The position numbers were made by a program, and so were the translations under genes. Of a stretch of DNA of 12,277 nucleotides, positions 1-7,674 are shown piece after piece. Numbering within the stretch: the stretch's first letter is position 1; every line of letters begins with the position of its first letter. Below the pieces are notes generated by a model. It did not search any database, was not told the origin of the DNA, and saw nothing but the letters and a program-made list of their open reading frames with translations. The DNA comes from an uncultured beta proteobacterium. GTDB lineage: Bacteria; Pseudomonadota; Gammaproteobacteria; Burkholderiales; Burkholderiaceae_C. The DNA lies in contig CAISIP010000529.1 in NCBI GenBank assembly GCA_903885415.1, positions 1 through 12,277 on the forward strand, in the 5' to 3' direction.

Positions 1-1
1 C

Positions 2-937
2 GAGCCCGGCACCTTCAAAGACCGGACTTACCTGGAGCGCGACCCGCACCGGTTCCTTGAAGGTCTGGTGGTCGCGGCCAAGGTGGTCGGCATCGACGTC
101 TGTTACATCTACCTGCGCGACGAATACCACGGTTGCCGGGCGATCCTGCAGGCCGAACTGGCCAAGCTGCGGGCGAATCCGCCCTGCGCTGTGCCGACGA
201 TCGAACTGCGACGCGGGGCGGGCGCCTACATCTGCGGCGAAGAGTCGGCCATGATCGAAAGTATCGAGGGCAGGCGCGGCGAACCGCGTATGCGCCCACC
301 CTACATCGCCCAGGTCGGGTTGTTTGGCCGGCCTACGCTAGAACACAATTTCGAGACGCTTTACTGGGTGCGTGATATTGTTGAAAAGGGGCCCGGCTGG
401 TTCAGCGGCTTTGGCCGCCACGGCCGCAAGGGCCTGCGGTCTTTTAGCGTCAGCGGTCGTGTTAAGAACCCCGGGGTGAAACTCGCGCCGGCGGGCATCA
501 CGCTGCAGGAATTGGTCGACGAATACTGCGGCGGCATGCAGGACGGGCACCGCCTGTACGCTTACCTGCCCGGCGGCGCTTCGGGCGGCATATTGCCGGC
601 GAGCATGGCCGACCTGCCGCTGGACTTCGACACCCTGCAGCCGCATGGCTGCTTCATCGGTTCGGCGGCGGTGATCGTTTTGGGTCACCGGGACCGCGCG
701 CGCGACGCCGCGACCAACATGATGCATTTCTTTGAGCACGAGAGCTGCGGCCAGTGCACGCCGTGTCGGGTGGGTACCGCCAAAGCCGTGCGGCTGATGC
801 AGTCGACGGTCTGGGACAACGAGACGCTGGAGGACATCAACCAGGTGATGGCCGACGCGTCGATCTGTGGTCTCGGTCAGGCGGCACCCAACCCGGTGCG
901 CAGCGTTCAAAAATATTTTCCGCAGGAAATCGCCTAA
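2..937 (+). CDS. fdsB: NAD-dependent formate dehydrogenase beta (diaphorase) subunit FdsB, 3' part
   Basis: This is the flavin/iron-sulfur subunit that accepts electrons from FdsA and reduces NAD+. It belongs to the NuoF family. The reading frame is already open at base 2, so the start and the N-terminal part are off the left edge; 311 codons are visible. Visible landmarks are the NuoF-type stretch EPGTFKDR right at the edge, GAGAYICGEE near 220-241 (FMN/NADH region), an SLBB-like stretch, and the C-terminal [4Fe-4S] ligands in SCGQCTPC (Cys codons at 746, 755, 764) with a fourth Cys at 866 in SICGLGQ. All four cluster cysteines are present. The stop TAA directly abuts the fdsA ATG, and an AGGA at 924-927 lies inside the fdsB end as the likely ribosome site for fdsA. 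The NuoF of complex I is the only close alternative; the fdsA and fdhD neighbours argue for formate dehydrogenase. Confidence 0.93.
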   Translation, partial: EPGTFKDRTYLERDPHRFLEGLVVAAKVVGIDVCYIYLRDEYHGCRAILQAELAKLRANPPCAVPTIELRRGAGAYICGEESAMIESIEGRRGEPRMRPPYIAQVGLFGRPTLEHNFETLYWVRDIVEKGPGWFSGFGRHGRKGLRSFSVSGRVKNPGVKLAPAGITLQELVDEYCGGMQDGHRLYAYLPGGASGGILPASMADLPLDFDTLQPHGCFIGSAAVIVLGHRDRARDAATNMMHFFEHESCGQCTPCRVGTAKAVRLMQSTVWDNETLEDINQVMADASICGLGQAAPNPVRSVQKYFPQEIA

Positions 938-3811
938 ATGAACGCACTCGCCAAAGTCGCCGAGCGCGCGCTGCAAAGCGTCGCCTTCAGCCTGGACGGC
1001 AGGACCATCCAGTCCTTCGAGGGTGAAACCATCCTGCAGGCCGCGCAACGCCATGGGGTCGAAATTCCCCGGCTTTGTTACAAGGAGGGCTATCGTGCGG
1101 ACGGCAATTGCCGCGCCTGCGTGGTCGAAATCAAGGGCGAGCGTACGCTGGCGCCGAGCTGCTGCCGAAGCGTCAGCGCCGGCATGGAGGTGCACTCGGG
1201 CAGCGCGCGCGCGATCAAGAGCCAGAAGATGGTTCTTGAGATGCTGCTGTCCGATATGCCCGACACGGGATACAAGTGGAGCGAGCACGACGAGCGGCAG
1301 CAGCACGGCGAACTGAGCGCCTGCGCCAGCCAGATGGGTGTCAGCGTGCGCCCTGCGCTCAGGGAAATTCGCCGCGAGCAGCCCAAGGCCGACCTGTCGC
1401 ATCCTGCCATGGCCGTCAATCTCGACGCCTGCATCCAGTGCAATCGCTGCGTGCGCGCCTGCCGCGAGGAACAGGTCAACGACGTGATCGGCTACGCCAT
1501 GCGCGGCGCGCACAGCGCGATCGTTTTCGACCTGGAAGACCCAATGGGTGATAGCAGTTGTGTCGCCTGCGGCGAGTGCGTGCAGGCCTGCCCGACCGGC
1601 GCGCTGATGCCAAAGACCCAGATTGGTTCGCAGGTGGTCGACAAGAAGGTCGATTCGGTCTGCCCGTTTTGCGGCGTCGGCTGCCTGCTCACCTATAACG
1701 TGAAGGACAACAAGATTGTCAGCGTCGACGGGCGCGACGGACCCGCCAATCACGACCGACTGTGCGTCAAGGGCCGATTCGGTTTCGACTACGCGCACAG
1801 CCCGCAGCGACTGACGGTACCGCTGATTCGTCGCGCGGGCGTCGCTAAGGACCCCGATGCACTGCAGGCGCTCAACCGCGACACGGGCGACTGGTCGGCG
1901 GTATTTCGTGAAGCGAGCTGGGAAGAAGCGCTGGCAATGTCGGCCGCCCGATTCACGGTACTGCGCGACACCCACGGCAAAAAATCACTCGCCGGCTTCG
2001 GCTCGGCCAAGGGAAGCAACGAGGAAGCCTATTTGTTCCAGAAACTGGTGCGGACCGGTTTTGGTTCGAACAATGTCGACCATTGCACCAGGCTGTGTCA
2101 CGCGTCGAGCGTAGCGGCGTTGCTCGAGGGCGTGGGTTCGGGCGCAGTGAGCAACCAGGTCAATGATGTGCGGCACTCGGATCTGATCTTCGTGATCGGA
2201 TCCAATCCGGCTTCCAACCATCCGGTGGCTGCAACCTGGATGAAGAATGCGGCCAAGGCCGGGGCCAGGATCGTCCTGGCCGACCCGCGCGTCACCGACA
2301 TCGGCAAGCACGCCTGGCGAACGCTGCAGTTCAAGGCCGATACCGACGTGGCGATGCTCAACGCGCTGATCCATACCGTGATCGACGAGGGGCTTGCCGA
2401 CGAGGAGTTCATACGCAATCGGGCCAGCAATTACGAGGCGCTGAAGCAAAACGTCAAGGGGTATAGCCCCGAGGCGATGGCGCCGATATGCGGTATCCCG
2501 GCGCAGACCCTGCGGGAAGTCGCGCGCGCCTTTGCCGGCGCTAAGGGCGCAATGATCCTGTGGGGGATGGGCATCAGCCAGCATGTGCATGGCACCGACA
2601 ACGCGCGCTGTCTGATCGCGCTTGTGACCGTCACCGGGCAGATCGGCAAGCCCGGCTCCGGCCTGCACCCGCTGCGCGGGCAGAACAATGTGCAGGGAGC
2701 CAGCGACGCCGGGCTGATTCCGATGATGTTTCCCAACTACCAGCGCGTCACCAACCAGGCCGCGCACGGCTGGTTCGAGGACTTCTGGAAAACCAAGCTT
2801 GACGACCAGCCCGGCTACACCGTGGTCGAGATCATGCACAAGGCACTGGCGCCCGACAGCGACCCGCACAAGGTGCGCGGCATGTACATCATGGGCGAAA
2901 ATCCGGCGATGAGCGACCCCGACCTCAACCACGCGCGCCATGCGCTCGCCAGCCTCGATCATCTGGTGGTGCAGGACATATTCATGACCGAAACCGCCTG
3001 GCTGGCCGATGTGGTGCTGCCCGCGACTGCCTGGCCCGAGAAGACGGGTACCGTGAGCAACACCGACCGCATGGTGCAAATCGGGCTGCAGGCGATCGAT
3101 CCGCCCGGCCAGGCTAGGCCCGACCTGTGGATCATCCAGCAGATCGCGACGCGCATGGGATTGCAATGGAACTACCCCGGCGAGCACGCTGGCGTTGCGG
3201 CCGTCTATGAGGAAATGCGCCAAGCTATGCATACGGCGATTGCGGGTATCAGTTGGGAACGCTTACAGCGCGAATCCAGCGTGACCTACCCCTGCCTGAG
3301 CGCCGATGACCCGGGGCAGCCGACCGTGTTCATCGACCGATTTGCGACCGACGACGGCTTGGTGCACCTGGTACCGGCCGACATCATCCCGGCCAACGAA
3401 CGACCGGATGCCGACTTCCCGCTGGTCCTGATTACCGGCCGACAACTTGAACACTGGCACACCGGCAGCATGACGCGCCGTGCTGCCGTCCTTGATGCGA
3501 TTGAGCCGATGGCGACGGCGTCCATGTGTGGCGACGAAATGCGGGCGCTGGGCCTGCAGGCCGGCGACGTGGTCACTGTGCGTTCGCGCCGCGGCGAGGT
3601 GGCGATTCATCTGCGGCGAGACGACGGAACACCACGCGGTGCGATCTTCATTCCTTTTGCCTATTACGAGGCAGCAGCCAATCTGATGACCAACGCCGCG
3701 CTCGACCCGGTGGGGAAGATACCCGAGTTCAAGTACTGCGCGGTGTCGATCCGCCGTGGCGGTGAGGCCGCGCTGTCGCCGGGCTATGGCGTGTCCAGCG
3801 CGGCCCTCTGA
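938..3811 (+). CDS. fdsA: NAD-dependent formate dehydrogenase alpha (catalytic) subunit FdsA
   Basis: This cytosolic molybdenum enzyme subunit (957 aa) oxidises formate to CO2 at a bis-MGD cofactor and passes electrons through Fe-S clusters to FdsB. Domains in order: an N-terminal [2Fe-2S] ferredoxin-like domain (C47, C58, C61, C75 or C76); two ferredoxin [4Fe-4S] motifs, CIQCNRCVRAC (C165, C168, C171, C175) and CVACGECVQAC (C208, C211, C214, C218); the proximal [4Fe-4S] motif CPFCGVGC (C242, C245, C249) with C276 in RLCVKG; the molybdopterin core; and a C-terminal dinucleotide-binding domain from about 830. The Mo ligand is a cysteine, C387, followed by H388 (DHCTRLCHASS), so this is a Cys and not a selenocysteine enzyme. 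R580 in RGQNNVQG is the probable partner of E. coli FdhF Arg333. The NuoG-type His-Cys cluster motif between the 2Fe-2S domain and C165 is missing. The ATG follows the fdsB stop without a gap. Confidence 0.96.
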   Translation: MNALAKVAERALQSVAFSLDGRTIQSFEGETILQAAQRHGVEIPRLCYKEGYRADGNCRACVVEIKGERTLAPSCCRSVSAGMEVHSGSARAIKSQKMVLEMLLSDMPDTGYKWSEHDERQQHGELSACASQMGVSVRPALREIRREQPKADLSHPAMAVNLDACIQCNRCVRACREEQVNDVIGYAMRGAHSAIVFDLEDPMGDSSCVACGECVQACPTGALMPKTQIGSQVVDKKVDSVCPFCGVGCLLTYNVKDNKIVSVDGRDGPANHDRLCVKGRFGFDYAHSPQRLTVPLIRRAGVAKDPDALQALNRDTGDWSAVFREASWEEALAMSAARFTVLRDTHGKKSLAGFGSAKGSNEEAYLFQKLVRTGFGSNNVDHCTRLCHASSVAALLEGVGSGAVSNQVNDVRHSDLIFVIGSNPASNHPVAATWMKNAAKAGARIVLADPRVTDIGKHAWRTLQFKADTDVAMLNALIHTVIDEGLADEEFIRNRASNYEALKQNVKGYSPEAMAPICGIPAQTLREVARAFAGAKGAMILWGMGISQHVHGTDNARCLIALVTVTGQIGKPGSGLHPLRGQNNVQGASDAGLIPMMFPNYQRVTNQAAHGWFEDFWKTKLDDQPGYTVVEIMHKALAPDSDPHKVRGMYIMGENPAMSDPDLNHARHALASLDHLVVQDIFMTETAWLADVVLPATAWPEKTGTVSNTDRMVQIGLQAIDPPGQARPDLWIIQQIATRMGLQWNYPGEHAGVAAVYEEMRQAMHTAIAGISWERLQRESSVTYPCLSADDPGQPTVFIDRFATDDGLVHLVPADIIPANERPDADFPLVLITGRQLEHWHTGSMTRRAAVLDAIEPMATASMCGDEMRALGLQAGDVVTVRSRRGEVAIHLRRDDGTPRGAIFIPFAYYEAAANLMTNAALDPVGKIPEFKYCAVSIRRGGEAALSPGYGVSSAAL

Positions 3812-3825
3812 TCGCCACCTTGTCC

Positions 3826-4677
3826 ATGAGAGACCCATCGCCCAGACTGAGCAGCGCCCGCGCCGATTTGACGCGTTTGGTCGAGGTCGTCGATGAGCAT
3901 GGGAAAACGCAGACCATCGCCATACCCGCGGAGCGCGCGCTCACGGTCTATGTGGATCGGCGAGAACTCGTGACGCTGATGACGCTGGGCGCACATCCCG
4001 AACTGCTGGTGCTGGGTTTTTTGCGCAACCAGCGGCTAATGGATTCTGCGAGCCAGGTCGAGGCGATCACCGTCGACTGGGAAGTGGGAGCTGCGGCAGT
4101 GACAACGCGCGATGGAATCGCCGACATTGCGGCCAAGACCGCCAAGCGCGTCGTCACCACCGGCTGCGGCCAGGGAAGCGTGTTTGGTGATCTGATGAGC
4201 GATGTAAACACGATTGCGCTTGCGCCCGCAACCCTGAGCCAGCAGCAGCTCTATGCCATCGTCAACACCATCCGTGTCGCCGACAGCACCTACAAGACTG
4301 CGGGCTCGGTTCACGGCTGCGCGCTGTTTCGCGGTGACGAGCTGCTGATGATGGTCGAGGACGTCGGTCGCCACAATGCGATCGACACCATCGCAGGCTG
4401 GATGTGGCTGCAGGATGCGGCGGTGCAGCGCGGCGACGACAAGATTTTTTACACCACCGGACGACTGACCAGCGAAATGGTCATCAAGTGCGCCCAGATG
4501 GGCGTGCCCATCGTCATCTCGCGCAGCGGCATTACCCAGATGGGGCTGGAGGTCGCGCAGAACCTGGGGCTGTGCGCCGTCGGACGCGCGACCAACCGCC
4601 GGTTCCTTTGTTTTTCGGCGCCGCAACGCCTGCTGCTGCAGCCCGCTCTGGCCCAGGCGCCGCTGCGCGCCGCTTGA
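3826..4677 (+). CDS. fdhD: Formate dehydrogenase maturation sulfurtransferase/chaperone FdhD (FdsC type)
   Basis: FdhD/FdsC proteins bind the bis-MGD cofactor and help put the essential sulfido ligand on molybdenum before the cofactor enters formate dehydrogenase. The 283-aa product has the family's EDVGRHNAID motif (codons from about 4357), the TTGRLTSEM stretch, and the C-terminal part ending in GRATNRRFLCFS. At the place where E. coli FdhD has a CxxC pair (C121/C124), this protein reads GCGQGS, with only one cysteine (C114, codon 4165). A further cysteine, C165, follows His in SVHGCALF. The gene lies 14 bases after fdsA. I chose ATG 3826; an in-frame TTG at 3820 would add two residues. No good ribosome site is visible, which fits coupling to fdsA translation. 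fdsD does not follow. Confidence 0.93.
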   Translation: MRDPSPRLSSARADLTRLVEVVDEHGKTQTIAIPAERALTVYVDRRELVTLMTLGAHPELLVLGFLRNQRLMDSASQVEAITVDWEVGAAAVTTRDGIADIAAKTAKRVVTTGCGQGSVFGDLMSDVNTIALAPATLSQQQLYAIVNTIRVADSTYKTAGSVHGCALFRGDELLMMVEDVGRHNAIDTIAGWMWLQDAAVQRGDDKIFYTTGRLTSEMVIKCAQMGVPIVISRSGITQMGLEVAQNLGLCAVGRATNRRFLCFSAPQRLLLQPALAQAPLRAA

Positions 4678-4727
4678 AGGTCGACACATTGATGGCGGCT
4701 GCCACCTGCTAAGGCCCCCAGGCTTTC

Positions 4728-7247
4728 ATGCAAACACCCTTCATCCGGATCGGGCTGCGCAGCCTGTGGCGTGATCTGCGCTCAGGCGAACTGCGGCTTT
4801 TGGTGGCTGCGGTAGCGCTGGCGGTCGCAGCGCTGAGCGCCGTGGGTTTTTTTGCCGATCGCATTCAGGGCGGCTTGCAACGCGACGCCAGGCAGTTGCT
4901 CGGCGGCGATGCGGTCGTGAGCAGCGACCGACCACCGAGCGCAAGCTTTGTCGAGCAGGCGCGTGCGCTGGGATTGACAAGCGCCATTTCGATCGGTTTC
5001 CCGACCATGGGCCGTGCGACGCAGGAACGGGGCGGCGCGAGCAAGCTGGTGGCGCTCAAGGTGGTCGGCGCAGGTTATCCGCTGCGTGGCCGCCTGCGCG
5101 TGGCCAGTGCGCCAGACACGCCGGGCCAGACCACGCAAGGCATCCCGGCCCGTGGCGAGGTCTGGGTTGACGCTTCCCTGTTAGAGGCGTTGAACCTGTC
5201 TGTCGGTGACGAACTGCTGCTAGGCGACGCTCGCCAGACGATCGCGCGCATCATCGTCTTTGAGCCCGACCGTGGAGGCGGCTTCATGAGCTTTGCGCCG
5301 CGGGTCATGATCAACCAGTCCGACTTGCCGGCTACCGCGCTGGTTCAGCCCGCTAGCCGGCTGAGCTACCGTTTCGCCGTGGCCGGCGACGACGCGGCGG
5401 TGCAGCGCTTTTCGCAATGGGTCAGCAGACAGCTGGAGGACCCCACCGTACGCGGTGTGCGGCTGGAGTCGCTCGAAGGTGGGCGTCCGGAAATGCGCCA
5501 GACGATGGACCGTGCTGAGAAGTTTCTCAACCTGGTCGCCTTGCTGGCGGCCATGCTGAGCGCGGTGGCGGTGGCGCTGGCCGCGCGCGCTTTTGCTGCC
5601 AGCCATCTCGATGACTGCGCGATGCTGCGCGTATTGGGGCTGAGCCAGCGAACGATCGCGCTGAGCTACAGCTTGGAGTTCGCGCTCATCGGGGTGGCAG
5701 CGAGCGCACTCGGCGTGGCGGCAGGTTTTGCGGTGCACCATGTTTTTGTGTGGCTGCTGGCGGGGCTGGTAGAGGTTGCGCTGCCGGCTCCCGGGATCGC
5801 TCCCTTGGTGCTCGGCTTTGGCATGGGACTGACGCTGCTGCTGGCCTTTGGACTGCCCCCGGTTCTGCAACTGGCGCGGGTACCGCCGCTGCGCGTGATG
5901 CGCCGTGAGGTTGGCAACCTCAAGCCGGTGTCGCTCGCAGTGCTCGGCGTGGGCGTTGCTGGTTTCGCCGCGCTGCTGCTGGTGGCGACCCGTGACCTGT
6001 CGCTGGGCCTGATCGCCGTGGGTGGATTCGCGGGTGCGGCGCTGCTGTTTGCGGTGCTAAGTTGGATGGCGGTCAAGCTGTTGCGGCGCTGCGTCAACGA
6101 GTCGACCGCTCCGCGCTGGCTGGTGCTGGCGACGCGCCAGATTGCCGCGCGACCTGCTTACGCCGTGGTTCAGGTCAGCGCCCTTGCGCTGGGCCTGCTG
6201 GCACTGGTGCTGCTGGTGCTGCTGCGCACCGACCTGATCGCGAGTTGGCGCAAGGCGACGCCTGCTGATGCCCCCAATCGCTTCGTCATCAACATTGTTC
6301 CCGAGCAGGGCGATGCTTTTCAACGGGTGCTGCGCGAAGCGGGCGTTCGAGGCTACGACTGGTTTCCGATGATTCGCGGGCGCCTGGTGGCCATCAACGG
6401 CAGGACGGTGCTGCCCGACGATTTCGCCGACGAACGTGCCAAGCGCCTGATGAACCGCGAATTCAACCTGTCGCACAGCGCGCAGCAACCGGCGCACAAC
6501 CAGATCGTGGCCGGGCGATGGGCCAACGAGGAGGTGGGAGCGATCAGCATGGAGGAGGGCATCGCGACGACGCTCAACCTCAAGCTCGGCGACCTTGTGC
6601 GCTTTGACATCGGCGGCGTCGCGGTCGAGTCGCGAATCAGTTCGGTGCGCAAGGTCGACTGGGGGTCGATGCGCGCCAACTTCTTCGCGATTTACCCGGT
6701 GTCCCGGCTAGCCGACGTTCCGAGCACGTACATGAGCGCGTTCAAGGCGCCCGCCGTCAAGGGTTTCGATAACGCGCTGGTGCGTGATTTTCCGAACATC
6801 ACCAACGTCGACGTCAGCGCCACGCTGGCTCAGGTGCAGCGCGTGCTCGATCAGGTGATCGGTGCAGTCGAGTTTCTGTTCGGATTCACACTGGTGGCCG
6901 GGTTGCTGGTGCTGTTCGCCGCCATCACTGCGACGCGCGAAGAGCGTGCGCGCGAGTTCGCGATCATGCGCGCTGTGGGCGCCCAAAGCCGTCTGCTGCG
7001 CCAGGTGCAGCGTGCCGAACTCGCCGGCGTGGGCCTGTTGGCGGGTTTTCTGGCCAGCCTGGTGGCGACGGTCGTCGGGTGGGCTCTGGCGAAATATGTC
7101 TTCGGTTTCGACTGGAGCGCAGCACCCTGGGTTCCACTGGCCGGCGCACTGGCCGGTGCGCTGCTGGCGATGGTGGCGGGCTGGTGGGGGCTACGCGAGG
7201 TGCTGCGTCGACCGGTGGTCGAAACGCTGCGTCGGGCGTCTTCATGA
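4728..7247 (+). CDS. FtsX-family ABC transporter permease, YbbP-like
   Basis: This is an 839-aa inner-membrane protein of the large FtsX/MacB-type permease group that includes E. coli YbbP (COG3127), which is similar in length. It starts with a membrane segment at about 22-43, followed by a large periplasmic domain to about 260. A first FtsX-type membrane block begins at about 265, hydrophobic middle helices run to about 500, and a second periplasmic domain carries DWGSMRANFF near 645, which I recognise as typical of this group. The second FtsX block runs from about 715 and includes ATREERAREFAIMRAVGA. Such permeases work with a separate ATPase (YbbA/LolD type), which is not in the window. 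The substrate is unknown; lipid or lipoprotein export is only a family-level guess. It starts 50 bases after fdhD with a weak AGG before the ATG. Its end overlaps the globin start as ATGA. Confidence 0.88.
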   Translation: MQTPFIRIGLRSLWRDLRSGELRLLVAAVALAVAALSAVGFFADRIQGGLQRDARQLLGGDAVVSSDRPPSASFVEQARALGLTSAISIGFPTMGRATQERGGASKLVALKVVGAGYPLRGRLRVASAPDTPGQTTQGIPARGEVWVDASLLEALNLSVGDELLLGDARQTIARIIVFEPDRGGGFMSFAPRVMINQSDLPATALVQPASRLSYRFAVAGDDAAVQRFSQWVSRQLEDPTVRGVRLESLEGGRPEMRQTMDRAEKFLNLVALLAAMLSAVAVALAARAFAASHLDDCAMLRVLGLSQRTIALSYSLEFALIGVAASALGVAAGFAVHHVFVWLLAGLVEVALPAPGIAPLVLGFGMGLTLLLAFGLPPVLQLARVPPLRVMRREVGNLKPVSLAVLGVGVAGFAALLLVATRDLSLGLIAVGGFAGAALLFAVLSWMAVKLLRRCVNESTAPRWLVLATRQIAARPAYAVVQVSALALGLLALVLLVLLRTDLIASWRKATPADAPNRFVINIVPEQGDAFQRVLREAGVRGYDWFPMIRGRLVAINGRTVLPDDFADERAKRLMNREFNLSHSAQQPAHNQIVAGRWANEEVGAISMEEGIATTLNLKLGDLVRFDIGGVAVESRISSVRKVDWGSMRANFFAIYPVSRLADVPSTYMSAFKAPAVKGFDNALVRDFPNITNVDVSATLAQVQRVLDQVIGAVEFLFGFTLVAGLLVLFAAITATREERAREFAIMRAVGAQSRLLRQVQRAELAGVGLLAGFLASLVATVVGWALAKYVFGFDWSAAPWVPLAGALAGALLAMVAGWWGLREVLRRPVVETLRRASS

Positions 7248-7642
7248 CGCCGCAGCCCGGGTCCCCATCGGCTTTTGAGCGTATCGGCGGTGAGCCCGGC
7301 CTGCGCAGGCTGACCGAGCGCTTTTATGACCTGATGGACCTGGAGCCGGCGTACTGCGTGCTGCGCGCGGTGCATGGTCGCGATTTATCCAACGCGCGCC
7401 AACGTCTGTACTGGTTTTTGTGCGGCTGGACCGGGGGGCCGCAGCATTACACCGAACGCTTTGGCCATCCGCGACTGCGCGCGCGCCACATGCCATTCGC
7501 CATAGGCAGCGTCGAGCGCGACCAATGGCTGGCCTGCATGGAGCAGGCGATGGCGCAGACCGACGTGGACGACGCGCTGCGCGTGCAACTGCGGCAAAGC
7601 TTTTTTCAGACCGCCGACTGGATGCGCAACCAGAGCGACTGA
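7244..7642 (+). CDS. Group II truncated haemoglobin
   Basis: This small haem protein (132 aa) is of the 2-on-2 globin family, group II (TrHbO-like). Members bind O2 and often take part in NO or peroxide chemistry in the cytoplasm; the role here is not shown by the sequence. Visible family features are FERIGGE at 11-17, Tyr28 in RFYDLMD (B10 position), the FLCGWTGGP turn at 58-66, ERFGHPRLR, the proximal haem ligand H82 in RARHMPF (F8), and Trp95 in ERDQWLACM (G8, the group II signature). The ATG at 7244 overlaps the permease stop (ATGA, 7244-7247), so translation is probably coupled. The frame is open further upstream, but alignment to the family starts near residue 11, which supports this start. 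A hairpin spans its stop codon. Confidence 0.93.
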   Translation: MTPQPGSPSAFERIGGEPGLRRLTERFYDLMDLEPAYCVLRAVHGRDLSNARQRLYWFLCGWTGGPQHYTERFGHPRLRARHMPFAIGSVERDQWLACMEQAMAQTDVDDALRVQLRQSFFQTADWMRNQSD

Positions 7643-7654
7643 TCGCTGTTGCGC
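7624..7654. repeat. Bulged 12-bp inverted repeat across the globin stop codon
   Basis: GCGCAAC (7624-7630) pairs with GTTGCGC (7648-7654). After a three-base bulge CAG (7631-7633), AGCGA (7634-7638) pairs with TCGCT (7643-7647) around a CTGA loop (7639-7642). That gives 7 + 5 base pairs with the globin TGA in the loop. No T-run follows on either strand, so it is not a canonical intrinsic terminator. Its place between convergent genes suggests transcript-end formation or protection of the 3' end; this is inference. Confidence 0.6.
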
Positions 7655-7674
7655 CGGGGCATGGGGGTACGCGT

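Noticed and set aside
338..1975. Open frame of 545 codons on the minus strand opposite fdsB and fdsA
   Set aside because: It is antisense to two well-conserved genes, crosses their junction, and its translation shows no recognisable domain. GC-rich codon bias opens such frames.
1985..3232. Open frame of 415 codons on the minus strand opposite fdsA
   Set aside because: Shadow of the molybdopterin domain of fdsA; low-complexity Arg/His-rich product without motifs.
4692..4712. Six-codon frame between fdhD and the permease as a leader peptide or fdsD remnant
   Set aside because: Too short, no ribosome site, and no resemblance to a known leader or to FdsD.
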